Assembly (NCBI RefSeq): GCF_009689005.1
Contig: NZ_AP021879.1
Location: forward strand, 1-64,000
Length of the DNA: 64,000 bases
Reading direction: 5' to 3'
DNA from: Desulfosarcina ovata subsp. ovata
Lineage (GTDB): Bacteria > Desulfobacterota > Desulfobacteria > Desulfobacterales > Desulfosarcinaceae
Position 1 is the stretch's first letter. Every line of letters begins with the position of its first letter. Shown here one piece after another: positions 28,120-37,257 of this stretch. Both the position numbers and the translations under genes were made by a program. The notes below the pieces were generated by a model that saw nothing but the letters and a program-made list of their open reading frames with translations, had not been told where the DNA came from and ran no database searches.

Positions 28120-28299
28120 TTATTTGGAAAGTTGCAAGTCTTCGGCAGTGATCTCCTGGTCGGCGAAAACGGGCTTCGATAACCAGTATGTCCCTTTTTC
28201 GTCTCTAACCTGTACAACGAAATCACCTTTTCCTGGTTCAAAATCATCGGCATCTTCAGGAATCGCAAAAAAGTTTTTGTGTTCTCCATAAGTGGTCAT
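28120..28299 (-). CDS. bssC: Benzylsuccinate synthase gamma subunit, cysteine-free
   Basis: 59 aa, starting at the ATG at 28299 with AAAGGAG six bases upstream, immediately before bssA. The framework of BssC is clear (FFAIPEDADDFEPGKGD, then DEKGTYWLSKPVF). Known BssC proteins hold a [4Fe-4S] cluster on four cysteines and stabilise BssA. This protein has none: the expected N-terminal CxxC positions are Tyr4 and His7, GDC reads GDF, and the C-terminal cysteine is missing. So the subunit is present but should be cluster-free. Another open frame across this site (28068-28289) is a shadow. Confidence 0.85.
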   Translation of the reverse strand: MTTYGEHKNFFAIPEDADDFEPGKGDFVVQVRDEKGTYWLSKPVFADQEITAEDLQLSK

Positions 28300-28482
28300 T
28301 TTTTACTCCTTTCAATTAATAGTTGAGCAAGAGTCAATTGTCATAGGGCCTTACAACGTGACATAGAAAAATAGGCATAATATCTTGTGGTTCATTGTCC
28401 GACTTAGACGCCATATGTTGTTCTCGAACAATTCAGTGATGTTGTTAAGGATAAAGATAGTTAATAACATTGGCAGGTAGTC

Positions 28483-29457
28483 TCATTTTTTTTGCTTATC
28501 ACCTCCCATCCCCACCATGCCGCCAATGGTAATCTTTTTTATGCCGGCTGCTTTTAGCGCTTGGACTAGCGGTTTAAGGTTGCCGGCCGGCATATTCTTC
28601 ACGTTTTTAAATTGATATTCATCATGCCTGCCGAGGAATCGATATTTGGACTCGCCATAAACATGATAAGGCAGGGCATCGACGCCGTGGATATTATATT
28701 CAACAAATTGCCGCAAAAACTCTACATAGGCTTCGAAATCTTTATTCGTGTCATTAAAGCCCGGAATGATAGGAAGGTGTATTCGGACATTCGCTCCCGA
28801 TTCGAGAAGTTTTTGAATGTTGCTTAAAATTGGTTCCAAGGGCCATCCCACGGTCTCTTTGTGTTTTATCGGGTCGAGAGATTTTATATCTACCAGAAAC
28901 ATATCGACATAGGGCAAGAGCGGTTGAATTTTTTCCCATTTTGCAAAACAACTGGTCTCAATGCCCACATGGATTTGTTCTTCCTTTAATTTCTTCGCTA
29001 CTTCCAACGTAAATTTGGGGAATAGCAGGGGGTCTCCCCCGCTGATAGTAACGCCACCACCGCTGTTTTTATAAAATGGCCTGTCGGATATCACTTCCTT
29101 GATAATAGCATCAAACTCTAATTGCTGACCGACGGCTTCCCTTGCTCCGGTTGGACATGCTTCAATGCAACTCATATTCACGCAACCAGCGCACTTGCTG
29201 CGGTCAATGTTAAGAACTGGTTTGCCGTCAGCACTTGTCTCCATTGTTGAAGCTCCGCTGGGACAGACTTCAACGCATTTTCCACAATGAACACACTTGT
29301 CGGAATGATAATAAAATTCTTTTTCTGTGTGCTGCGTCTCAGGATTGTGGCACCATGGACAGTGCAAGGGACAGCCCTTGATAAAAATCGTGGATCGGAT
29401 TCCAGGACCGTCTTGAAGGCAGAATTGTTGAATTTCTGTGATAAGCGGTATTTTCAT
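28483..29457 (-). CDS. bssD: Benzylsuccinate synthase activating enzyme (radical SAM)
   Basis: 324 aa from the ATG at 29457, with AAGG nine bases upstream. An ATG three codons earlier abuts that site. The radical-SAM motif is CPLHCPWC (CxxxCxxC) near residue 28. Two ferredoxin-type four-cysteine inserts follow (CVHCGKCVEVCP and CAGCVNMSCIEACP), as in other glycyl-radical activases. GGGVTISGGDPL binds SAM. It makes the glycyl radical on BssA by abstracting hydrogen from Gly826. It is first in bssDCAB, with a strong promoter about 190 bases upstream. Confidence 0.94.
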   Translation of the reverse strand: MKIPLITEIQQFCLQDGPGIRSTIFIKGCPLHCPWCHNPETQHTEKEFYYHSDKCVHCGKCVEVCPSGASTMETSADGKPVLNIDRSKCAGCVNMSCIEACPTGAREAVGQQLEFDAIIKEVISDRPFYKNSGGGVTISGGDPLLFPKFTLEVAKKLKEEQIHVGIETSCFAKWEKIQPLLPYVDMFLVDIKSLDPIKHKETVGWPLEPILSNIQKLLESGANVRIHLPIIPGFNDTNKDFEAYVEFLRQFVEYNIHGVDALPYHVYGESKYRFLGRHDEYQFKNVKNMPAGNLKPLVQALKAAGIKKITIGGMVGMGGDKQKK

Positions 29458-29648
29458 ATGCAACATCCTTGATAGTCATGACCGCCAGCAAAGCGGGAAG
29501 CTCGACGAGTGAACCGCTCAAGGCGGTTATAGCAGCAATGCAGTCTCACAAACGCACAAGTGAACAAATTGCTCAAAAGCAGGGACCTGGTTAACCTTCC
29601 GAAGTCAAATTAAAAAACTAACTGTTACTATAGTTTCACACGAATTAT

Positions 29649-29684
29649 GAGTACGATTCTACTTGGCAAATATTTTCTTGTCAA
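29649..29684 (-). promoter_or_regulatory. Shared catabolic promoter of bssDCAB
   Basis: Minus strand: TTGACA (29679-29684), 17-base spacer, TAGAAT (29656-29661), three bases, then ACTCA (29648-29652 region). It has the same architecture as the promoters at 14784, 33685 and 56924. The leader to bssD would be about 190 bases. Confidence 0.7.
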
Positions 29685-29995
29685 CCATCTTTTTTATAAA
29701 CCACTTCAAAATTTTGAATTATATTTTGTTTTGACTGACAAAAACCATGCAGAAAGGATGTAATCAGAAACAAATACAGATTGTTAAAATCAAATTGAGT
29801 CAAGATTTCAGTAACCCATCATTCGTAACCAATCATTCGTAGAGCGCATCACCAGCAAGGTGTGAAGTGAACGCATCCGCTTACCAACCATTCGATTCCA
29901 AATTAATTAAGTTCTGATAATATATGGGAAAAAGATATTGAATATCGCCAATAAATCGCCTCAACAACCTGATAATAAAGAATATATAGTTTTAT

Positions 29996-30127
29996 GCCGT
30001 TTCGCCGAAAAGAATTTGGGATATATCAAATAAAGCCTGAATAATGCTCAAAAATAACTTTGATCGTCGTTTCGGTCACATCGCAACAGCCATACGATTG
30101 ATGGGACATTCTTTTCGGCCAATCGCC
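29996..30127. repeat. MITE-like inverted repeat (family with 15101)
   Basis: CGCCGAAAAGAAT near 30003-30015 pairs with ATTCTTTTCGGCC at 30108-30120, and the outer right end extends to CAATCGCC (30127). The right end inverted is nearly identical to the left end of the element at 15101 (one mismatch over 20 bases). No open frame inside. Confidence 0.5.
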
Positions 30128-30401
30128 TAAGCGTCACAGGGTGCCCGCAACCCTTGTCAAAGCGATGTCGAATTTCACTTTTGTCATGATGGGCGCTGAT
30201 AGCGCATTCAGGTAAAAGCATTGCACGGCCATTGATTTGAATTCGATCGTGGCAGGGTTGGAGTGGGGTGACGGAATTTTATAGGATTCCGGCTTCCCCC
30301 CCACATAGCGATAAAAAAGGGTTTCTCTTTTAATTTGGCTTCATCAAGGCCCGTGCTGCTGAAGTGATAAAGAAACTATACGAGATGCATGGAAAAATTC
30401 G

Positions 30402-31688
30402 TCAAGAATCCAGAACGGGATGGTGCTGATCGGAACCGATGCAATTGGCTTGCATGGCTTTCACCCACTCTTTTTTTTCAGACCTTGTCAGCGTGAAGGG
30501 ATGCTCCAGGGGTTCCGGCACCAGGGTCAGTCCGTTCTGCAAGCGTACCGGACCGCCGACAAAACTGAGCTGGCCGTTGCGATCGGGTCGATAGCTGAGG
30601 CCGTTGACCACTTTGCCGCACAGCAGTTTTTCAAACATCACGACCAATCCCCTGGCAGGTGAGCGTATGGCGGAACTTCCTTGGGATTCGACAATCTCTA
30701 TCCCCCGCTGAATGGTACGATCCATTATCTGCCGGACTTTCTCGGCCGACAGCAGTCCTTCTGCCACGCACCGTTCGATGGATAGAGTCACACCATTGAC
30801 AAATGTCACTTCGCTGCCTTGCAGCGGAATCATGTTGTTGTTGTGTTCACCGATCACCTGGGCACAAACATCGAGGACGCCATGGCCTTCCGCCTCAAGG
30901 GCTTGCCAGATAAAATGGCGGAAGCGGGCCGAATCCAGTTCTCCACCGAACCCTAAAATCTTGTTTGCGTTCACCCCTGCGTCCAGAACCACTTGCATCA
31001 AACGGAGTCCGATGGGATTGGTAACAAAGATATTCAAGGCTTTGGGGCTTGCACCATGGGTGCAGGCCACCACCTGCTTCAGCACCGCTTGGTTGCGGGA
31101 CAGAAGTTCTTCCCGGGTGGGCGGCTTACCGATAGGTTCCAATGTGTCCGGGTTGATGGGCGCTGGCTTGCGGCCCTGGCCGATGGTATGAATGAATACA
31201 TCCACCGGCTCCTCATCAGACGACGCAGCGGCAAAATCATTGTATGTGCGAATCTCGATGTCGGACCGGCAACCGTCGGGGCCTTCGAGGTACATCCGAT
31301 CGGTCAGATCCATGACATTCCCGGTCGCTGGCCCATGACTGTTGGTCCGCACCAGTCCTATCACTTTCTTTACGATACGTGACTTGGCTACCTGCAGTAT
31401 GGTCTCTTTGCCAATCCCGCCGCTCGCACCGGTAACACTGACAACCATTTTGGGCAGCAACACGCTCTGGGCCCTGTCACAAAGCCGATCTAACCGTCCC
31501 AGAATTCGTTCATGCAATTCCCGAACATTTTTGACGCGATGCGCGCGGTTGATCAACGCTGTTATGTCCTCGGCAAAATCGTCGGTTAACGGCATTTTTC
31601 GCTTGCGTAGGGCAGCCAGGACGTCCTGGGCGCGTTGATGCCAGTCGGGATCACTGATAATGGGTGTCATATGCATCCGTTCAATCAT
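30402..31688 (-). CDS. Malate/lactate dehydrogenase-like protein with N-terminal extension
   Basis: 428 aa, about 100 longer than usual MDH. A helical N-terminal extension of about 75 residues precedes a Rossmann NAD-binding domain (VVSVTGASGGIGKETI near 82) and the MDH/LDH catalytic half (FVTNPIGLRLMQVVLDAG, DSARFRHFI, GEHNNNMIPL). The usual catalytic GEHG(D) sequence here reads GEHNNN, so specificity may differ. In this locus it could recycle malate and fumarate made from succinate, which would supply the BssA co-substrate, but that is inference. It diverges from the TetR gene at 32025 and is GC-richer than the flanks by eye. Confidence 0.75.
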   Translation of the reverse strand: MIERMHMTPIISDPDWHQRAQDVLAALRKRKMPLTDDFAEDITALINRAHRVKNVRELHERILGRLDRLCDRAQSVLLPKMVVSVTGASGGIGKETILQVAKSRIVKKVIGLVRTNSHGPATGNVMDLTDRMYLEGPDGCRSDIEIRTYNDFAAASSDEEPVDVFIHTIGQGRKPAPINPDTLEPIGKPPTREELLSRNQAVLKQVVACTHGASPKALNIFVTNPIGLRLMQVVLDAGVNANKILGFGGELDSARFRHFIWQALEAEGHGVLDVCAQVIGEHNNNMIPLQGSEVTFVNGVTLSIERCVAEGLLSAEKVRQIMDRTIQRGIEIVESQGSSAIRSPARGLVVMFEKLLCGKVVNGLSYRPDRNGQLSFVGGPVRLQNGLTLVPEPLEHPFTLTRSEKKEWVKAMQANCIGSDQHHPVLDS

Positions 31689-31951
31689 GGACTGAGTAAT
31701 TTCCGATTAAATAATCGCATATTAACTTAGATCTCGTTCTTTGTAAAACAGGTTTTGGTGATTTTGATGAAATCGCAAAAAGCAGCTTACCCCGGCTTTT
31801 ATTGGATGAAAATAACTTTTTTAAAAGCCATCAGTGTTACATTATATTGCTTTTTTTTAGAGTATCATTCTATTCTAAATAAAAAGTCATCCGGAACGTC
31901 TGCCCGGTCCGCTTATCCGTTCCGGTCTGGCACCGTCATTTTCATGCTGAA

Positions 31952-31980
31952 TTGAACTTGCCAAACCTTCAGCGTAAGTA
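31952..31980 (+). promoter_or_regulatory. Putative promoter of tandem-TetR copy 2
   Basis: TTGAAC (31952-31957), 17-base spacer, TAAGTA (31975-31980). The corresponding site before copy 3 is TTGAGC-N17-TAAATA at 55500-55528, within a conserved 150-base upstream block. Confidence 0.45.
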
Positions 31981-32024
31981 ATAAAATAGATGCCAATAAT
32001 TTTTTTGGTACAAAAGGAGTGATT

Positions 32025-33230
32025 GTGGGGAAAAACAACAAAAAGGAGGCGATTTTGGCGGCGGCGCAGGAAATCTTCTCCGAAAAAGGACTGCGTGATG
32101 CAACCATCACCGAAATCGCTCAACAAGCCGGCGTGGTCGACTCGATCATTTACCACTATTTCAAGAACAAGGAAGACCTGCTGTACTGGGCGCTCGCCAA
32201 ACAGATGGAATTAGCGCTCAAAGAGCTCTCCTTTCACTTTGAGGGAATCATGGGACCGGTCTCCAAGCTCGGCAAGATGGTCTGGTTCCACCTTTACATG
32301 AACGACTACAATACCGGCAACGCGCGCATCTACAAGAACCTGCTATTCGAATGCCGTTCCAACAAGACGTTCCACAAGCACGAAAGCCGCAAAGCGTTAC
32401 AGAAATACACCCGGGTGCTGGTGGATATTCTTCGCCTGGGGGTGAATGATGGTTATTTTCGCAATGATTTGAATCTCATCCTGATCCGGGACATGATCTT
32501 CGGATTTCTGGATGAGGAGTCCCTGGCCTGTCTTTCCGCCCATGAAATATCCGAGACGCTGCCCGATTTCGACGCCATCATGGAGTTGATTCTGACCATG
32601 ATCGAAGCGCGGCCCGCCGACGGCGTTCAACCCAACGAAAAGGCCAACAAGGCCGATCTCGTCCGCGAGGCCGCCAAGGATATTTTTGCCGAAAAGGGAT
32701 TCAACAAATCCACCACCGTGGAGATCGCCAACCGCGCTGGCGTGGCCGAGGGGACGATCTATGAGCATTTCAAAAACAAGCAGGACCTTCTGTTCTCCAT
32801 TCCCAGGGAGCAATTCGCCGCCTATCGGAGGCAGATGGAAGAAGCCCACCGATCGAGCAACGCCTTGGTCCAGCTGCGCCAGATGATGTGGAGCCACTTC
32901 TGTATCTTTGTTTCTGACCGGCGCTTTCTGTTGGTCTATCTCAACGATATCAAATTGAATAAAAACTTTTACACCACCGACGCCTATCCCAATTTCATGC
33001 ACTACCTGGACCCGCTTTACGACATCCTCGAGCAGGGCAAAAGGAAGCGGCTGTTCAAGCCGAACCTGAACAACCGCATCTACCGCAACCTTTTTGTGGG
33101 CGCGTTCACCCACATGGCCATCCGCTGGTTCATTATCGGCGGTGCCAGCCCGCTGACGGTCATGGAAGAATTCAGTCAGGCGTGTGACCTGCTCTGCCGC
33201 GCCGTGCTGATCGATCCGTGGAATTCATGA
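32025..33230 (+). CDS. Tandem TetR-family regulator (two HTH domains), copy 2
   Basis: 401 aa starting at the GTG at 32025, with AAGGAG five bases upstream. The in-frame GTG at 32019 lies on the ribosome site. Two HTH units are seen: about 10-55 (SIIYHYFKNKEDLLYWA) and about 212-258 (GTIYEHFKNKQDLLFSI), each followed by a helical domain. It is nearly colinear with copy 3 at 55574, with long identical stretches, and more distant from copy 1. It lies between the bss and bbs operons and is a candidate regulator of them. GC-rich and compact compared with the AT-rich neighbours. Confidence 0.88.
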   Translation: MGKNNKKEAILAAAQEIFSEKGLRDATITEIAQQAGVVDSIIYHYFKNKEDLLYWALAKQMELALKELSFHFEGIMGPVSKLGKMVWFHLYMNDYNTGNARIYKNLLFECRSNKTFHKHESRKALQKYTRVLVDILRLGVNDGYFRNDLNLILIRDMIFGFLDEESLACLSAHEISETLPDFDAIMELILTMIEARPADGVQPNEKANKADLVREAAKDIFAEKGFNKSTTVEIANRAGVAEGTIYEHFKNKQDLLFSIPREQFAAYRRQMEEAHRSSNALVQLRQMMWSHFCIFVSDRRFLLVYLNDIKLNKNFYTTDAYPNFMHYLDPLYDILEQGKRKRLFKPNLNNRIYRNLFVGAFTHMAIRWFIIGGASPLTVMEEFSQACDLLCRAVLIDPWNS

Positions 33231-33275
33231 ATTTCCCAAAGAAAGATTGATGAACGCGTAAAAAGTCACCATTGT

Positions 33276-33399
33276 GGCGGATTCGAAAAAAGCCCGATAT
33301 CGGCGCCTGCGCGAATCCTTTGTCACTTCGGCGTACGCTCAGCATGCCTCATTCCTCAGGATCCGTAAGCCTTGATCTCGGGCTGTTTTCGAATCCGCC
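33276..33399. repeat. MITE-like 124-bp inverted-repeat element
   Basis: Arms of 26 bases at 33276-33301 and 33374-33399 match in inverted orientation with about two mismatches (outer GGCGGATTCGAAAA). There is no coding capacity. It lies in the non-coding stretch between the TetR gene and bbsA. The rest of 33231-33684 shows no gene. Confidence 0.6.
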
Positions 33400-33684
33400 A
33401 AGATTTCAGCTGAATACGAGCGTTTCAGCGGGTCATCACGCTGATTGCTTGGCTTCACCCGTGACGCATCGAACATGCGCTACGGCCCTGGCCGAGAAGT
33501 GGTCAGTCATAAACGTTTCCTGAATATTAATCTTTTTCACAGCCGGCCTCTTTGATTGTTGGCTACGTAGTTGGTTTTTTTTATAAACGCTGACGATAGC
33601 CCACGATTTCAAGGTTTGTCAGGCTTTTCTAATGGCAGCGGTGGTTAACGTTCAACTATATCGTCTATCGGTGTAAAAAAATAG

Positions 33685-33723
33685 TTGACAAGATATTTGA
33701 ATTATATTTGAATAGCACTCAGT
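33685..33723 (+). promoter_or_regulatory. Shared catabolic promoter of the bbs operon
   Basis: TTGACA (33685-33690), 17-base spacer, TTGAAT (33708-33713), three bases, ACTCAGT (33717-33723). The spacer holds two TTTGAAT direct repeats 11 bases apart, a possible operator. bbsA starts about 60 bases on. Confidence 0.7.
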
Positions 33724-33784
33724 TAATATATTTATCAAAGTCAAATTTAATTTATTCATTAAAACGGATTGAAAGGAGAAAGAG

Positions 33785-34228
33785 ATGGCAGAAACTAAGA
33801 AAAAAGGAAAAAAAAAGGAAAAAGAGCCGGATATTGTCTTTTTCCATCCTGATTTGTTTGAGGTTCCTGAGGACGGCTCAGCTCCATTTTTAAAGGGCTA
33901 TCGCTGCAAGAAATGTAACCAGATCGACTTTCCCAAAATAAGCCCTTGCCCCAATTGCTGGGGTGAGGAATTCGAAATGGTTGCGCTTAGCAGAGAGGGA
34001 ACCGTTTACAGCGCAACGGATATTTATATCGGCCAGGCCGGTATGGAGACCCCCTATGTTTTCGGATACGTTGATTTGCCGGAGGATTTAAGGATCTTTG
34101 CCCAATTTGAGGCTGATGTCGAAACCATTAACTGTGGTGATAAAGTTGAAGTGGTTGAAGGAATAATCCGCATGAACAATGACGGCCTTCCTTTGAAAAG
34201 TTATAAATTTAAAAAAATAAACGAATAG
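33785..34228 (+). CDS. bbsA: BbsA: zinc-finger/OB-fold partner of the BbsB thiolase
   Basis: 147 aa. A lysine-rich start is followed by a rubredoxin-like zinc finger (CKKCNQ ... CPNC, about residues 41-58) and an OB-fold domain of the DUF35 type. In Thauera/Geobacter, BbsA forms an integral complex with the thiolase BbsB for the last step of toluene beta-oxidation, cleavage of benzoylsuccinyl-CoA to benzoyl-CoA and succinyl-CoA. The GAAAGGAG before the ATG fits. First gene of the operon. Confidence 0.9.
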   Translation: MAETKKKGKKKEKEPDIVFFHPDLFEVPEDGSAPFLKGYRCKKCNQIDFPKISPCPNCWGEEFEMVALSREGTVYSATDIYIGQAGMETPYVFGYVDLPEDLRIFAQFEADVETINCGDKVEVVEGIIRMNNDGLPLKSYKFKKINE

Positions 34229-34253
34229 ATGCGAGTCATATTGGGGAGGGTAT

Positions 34254-35423
34254 ATGAAATTTCAAAGAGACGTCTATATCGCAGGAGTCGGAGAAACTGA
34301 CTTTAAACGTCAAAAAACCGATTTTGATGCCTTGGGACGGCAAGCGGCTTTTCAAGCGATAAAAAGCTCAAATATCGATAAGCCGGATATTATCCAAAGC
34401 GCCTATGTGGGCAATGCCACCAATGGCCTGGTCACCGGTCAGACCGTGTTTACCAGTCTTGGCATGTGTGGACACATGCCGATTATCAATGTGGAAAGTG
34501 CCTGTTCGGCCGGCGGGATGTCGGTGTATTGCGCCATTAAGGATGTAGCAACGGGACTTACGGATATATCTATCGGCGTAGGGACTGAAAACCACTCAAT
34601 GCATAGGGCATCCGGATCTGCCTTTTCCCCCGCCATGACAGATATTGAAACCATGCACGGGGCCGTGATGACGGGAAAATATGCCTTAAGGGCAAGGCGG
34701 TATATGTACGAAACCGGTGCAACAATAGAAGATTTGGCGCTGATTACTGTAAAAAACAGAAAACATGCCGCAAACAATCCCCATGCTTGGTTCAAGGGAG
34801 ACATCAGCGTGGAAGAGGTCGTCAATTCAAGAATGGTTGCCTATCCGTTAACACTGCAACAATGCTGCGGAATTTCAGATGGTGCGGGCGCCGTAGTGGT
34901 TTGTACAAAAGAGATGATAAAAAAACTGGGCATTGAAAAACCGGTTAAGGTGAACGGTTCCGTCGTGCGGTCCGGTCCTTATCATAACCGTCCGCGCGAT
35001 ATTACCGCCGACGACATTACCGAAGCAACCGCTGAACAGCTTTACGAGGAATCGGGTATCGGACCGGAAGATGTGGATATCCTTGAAGTGCATGATGCGT
35101 TCACGATTGCCGAACTCCTGTACTATGAATGCCTCGGGCTGTGTAAGAAAGGAGACGGTCTCAAATTTTTACGTGATGGGCAGGCAACGTATGGCGGGCA
35201 ATGTGTTGTAAGTCCTCGAGGAGGGATGTTGTCCTACGGTCATCCCATCGGAGCATCCGGTGCGGCCATGATTGCATCGCAAGTCAAACAGCTCCGGGGT
35301 GAATGCAATGGCTATCAGGTTGATCCGATACCGAAAATAGCCATGACCCATGTCACCGGCGGAGGATTATCGGGAACCGAGCACGCTGCCTGTACGATGC
35401 ACATGTTGTCAGCTGCCTGGTAA
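34254..35423 (+). CDS. bbsB: BbsB: benzoylsuccinyl-CoA thiolase subunit
   Basis: 389 aa, thiolase of the SCP-x type. The nucleophile is Cys84 in [10 protein letters not shown], and the C-terminal [10 protein letters not shown] and THVTGGG motifs complete the thiolase set. With BbsA it cleaves benzoylsuccinyl-CoA using CoA. It has GGGAGG upstream and starts 25 bases after bbsA. It is intact and typical, so the final pathway step is preserved. Confidence 0.92.
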   Translation: MKFQRDVYIAGVGETDFKRQKTDFDALGRQAAFQAIKSSNIDKPDIIQSAYVGNATNGLVTGQTVFTSLGMCGHMPIINVESACSAGGMSVYCAIKDVATGLTDISIGVGTENHSMHRASGSAFSPAMTDIETMHGAVMTGKYALRARRYMYETGATIEDLALITVKNRKHAANNPHAWFKGDISVEEVVNSRMVAYPLTLQQCCGISDGAGAVVVCTKEMIKKLGIEKPVKVNGSVVRSGPYHNRPRDITADDITEATAEQLYEESGIGPEDVDILEVHDAFTIAELLYYECLGLCKKGDGLKFLRDGQATYGGQCVVSPRGGMLSYGHPIGASGAAMIASQVKQLRGECNGYQVDPIPKIAMTHVTGGGLSGTEHAACTMHMLSAAW

Positions 35424-35430
35424 GATGTAT

Positions 35431-35524
35431 CGGCTCATCGTGGATTCGTGTGAAAACCAAACTTGTGGTTTTAATTTTCGCCGAAAATCAGTGGGGAAAA
35501 TTCACACCAATCCGAGATGAGCCG
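35431..35524. repeat. 94-bp inverted-repeat element between bbsB and bbsC
   Basis: Arms CGGCTCATC...GTGTGAA (35431-35453 region) and the inverted TTCACAC...GATGAGCCG (35500-35524) pair with few mismatches. It fills most of the 155-base gap inside the operon and would form a long RNA hairpin that may affect the downstream genes. Confidence 0.6.
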
Positions 35525-35578
35525 TTGTATCTAATCATATGTTTTTGTAATTTTTTATAGGTAAAGGAGGGACCGAGA

Positions 35579-36328
35579 ATGGGTGGTATAAAAGATAAGG
35601 TCGCAGTCGTTTCCGGTGTAACGAACGAGATCGGTGAAACCATCAGCCTAAGATTTGCTGATGAGGGCGCGAAGGTTGTCGTCTGTGATATCGACCAACA
35701 GCGGGTAGACACCATCGTTGAAAAAATCAAGGGAAAAAATCAACAGGCAATGGGGTTTGCAGTGAATTTTTCAGACCCCGAAAATGTTAAGAAAACCATT
35801 GATGAAATCACGGATAAATTTGGGGCCATCGATGTTCTGGTGAATAATCTGGATGAATCGCAAGGCTGGGAGATTGCCGACGTGACAGATGAGCGTTGGG
35901 AAAAGTCTTTAGCCGCAAACATGAATGCCGTGTTTTATTTTTGCCGTGAAATCGTTCCGGGTATGCGAAAAAATCAATATGGAAGGGTAATTAATATAAG
36001 CGGTATCGATTACCTCGGAGGGCCGGGAAAATCGAATTGTTCGGCGACAAAAGCCGCGGTTTTCGGCCTGACAAGATCCCTCGCACTTGAATCCGCAAAA
36101 GACAATGTGACGATAAATTGCGTGATCAAGGGCGATATTGCAGGATCTGATATCTCAGAGGAGCAATCCGAGAAAATGGCTGCACGGATCCCGGTGAAAA
36201 AGGTCGGCAAACCGGAAGATGTTGCTATGGCTGTTAACTTTTTTGCGTCGGAGAGCGCCAAATATGTAACCGGTCAGATGTTGTTCGTCTGCGGTGGAAA
36301 AAGCTTGTACTCTTCCATGTCTGTTTAA
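35579..36328 (+). CDS. bbsC: BbsC: non-catalytic SDR subunit of hydroxybenzylsuccinyl-CoA dehydrogenase
   Basis: 249 aa short-chain dehydrogenase fold. The catalytic Tyr of the YxxxK motif is replaced by Cys154 (NCSATK, Lys158 kept), and the nucleotide-binding TGxxxGxG reads GVTNEIGE. In the characterised BbsCD complex, BbsC is an inactive partner and BbsD is catalytic, and this sequence fits that. It has AAAGGAGG upstream. It follows a MITE-like element and precedes bbsD by 54 bases. Confidence 0.9.
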   Translation: MGGIKDKVAVVSGVTNEIGETISLRFADEGAKVVVCDIDQQRVDTIVEKIKGKNQQAMGFAVNFSDPENVKKTIDEITDKFGAIDVLVNNLDESQGWEIADVTDERWEKSLAANMNAVFYFCREIVPGMRKNQYGRVINISGIDYLGGPGKSNCSATKAAVFGLTRSLALESAKDNVTINCVIKGDIAGSDISEEQSEKMAARIPVKKVGKPEDVAMAVNFFASESAKYVTGQMLFVCGGKSLYSSMSV

Positions 36329-36382
36329 TCGGCCGGCATCATATGGTTTGTGCGAATGGCTTTCATTATCTGGAGGTATAAA

Positions 36383-37129
36383 ATGGGTATTAAAAACAGG
36401 GTCGCCCTGATAACTGGATCAGCAAGCGGTATGGGGAAACAAACTGCGATGAGGATGGCGGAAAACGGCGCCAAAATCGTCATCAACGATATTGTTTCCG
36501 AAAAGGTAGATGAAACGGTAAAAGAATTTAAAAAAGCAGGGTTTGATGTGATCGGGAAGGTTGCCGATATTTGTAACAAGTCCTCCGTTGAAAACATGGT
36601 CAAAGAAACAGTGGACACTTTTGGTGGTCTTGACATCCTGGTCAACAATGCCGGAATGGAACGGGCCGGCGCTTTAAGAAAACTGAGTGAACAAGATTGG
36701 GATATTACCCTCAATGTCAACTTAAAAGGGGCTTTCCTGTGCAGCTAGGTGGCGCATAATCACATGGTTGAAAAGAAGCACGGCCGAATTATCAATATTG
36801 CATCACGAGCGTGGTTGGGGGGGCCCGGTCAAGCGCCTTACTCTTCGGCAAAAGCTGGCATGGTCGGCTTAACAAGAACGCTTGCGCTCGAACTGGGCGG
36901 AAAGGGCATTACATCAAACTGCATTGCGCCGGGACTGATTCATACGCCCTTGTGGGATGAATTGCCGGAAAAAAATAAAGCGTTTTTGCTCAGTAAACAG
37001 CCAACGGGAAAATTGGGCGATGTGGATGACGTGGCCAATGCCATTCTTTTTTTCGCCGATGATGACGCCGGTTTTATTACCGGGCAAGTATTGTATACAT
37101 GCGGCGGCAGGAGCCTTTTTTCAGGATGA
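36383..37129 (+). pseudogene. bbsD: BbsD: catalytic SDR subunit, interrupted by in-frame TAG
   Basis: 248-residue SDR frame from the ATG at 36383 (GGAGG upstream) with TITGSASGMGK-type cofactor motif (LITGSASGMGK) and catalytic Ser141, Tyr153 and Lys157 (APYSSAK). Codon 122 is TAG (36746-36748), after GAFLCS and before VAHNH, while the frame is otherwise perfect on both sides. It oxidises 2-[hydroxy(phenyl)methyl]succinyl-CoA with NAD. Either a single nonsense mutation kills it, or the stop is suppressed or decoded (pyrrolysine), or it is a sequencing error. The downstream part has its own GTG at 36749 but lacks the cofactor domain. Confidence 0.88.
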
Positions 37130-37257
37130 AAAAAAAGAAATCATCAACAGATTTCTTCTGCTATCTGAAAAAATGAAGGACTGAAACTCCCGTACCCAAA
37201 TAAATTTTGGTGGTACGTTGGCCGGCGATACAATTTGGATCTAAAGGAGGTAAAATT

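Larger units (their letters stand above)
29458..30401. other. Regulatory and repeat region upstream of bssD
   Basis: No gene is supported. It holds the bssD promoter (29649-29684), an AT-rich stretch containing TTTGAATTATATTT at about 29714, which also occurs in the bbsA promoter, and a MITE-like repeat (29996-30127). From 30130 to 30400 nothing recognisable was seen. Confidence 0.5.

Noticed and set aside
28068..28289. 73-codon minus-strand frame at the bssC position
   Set aside because: Wrong frame. The true BssC frame (59 aa, 28120-28299) has the family motifs and a strong ribosome site.
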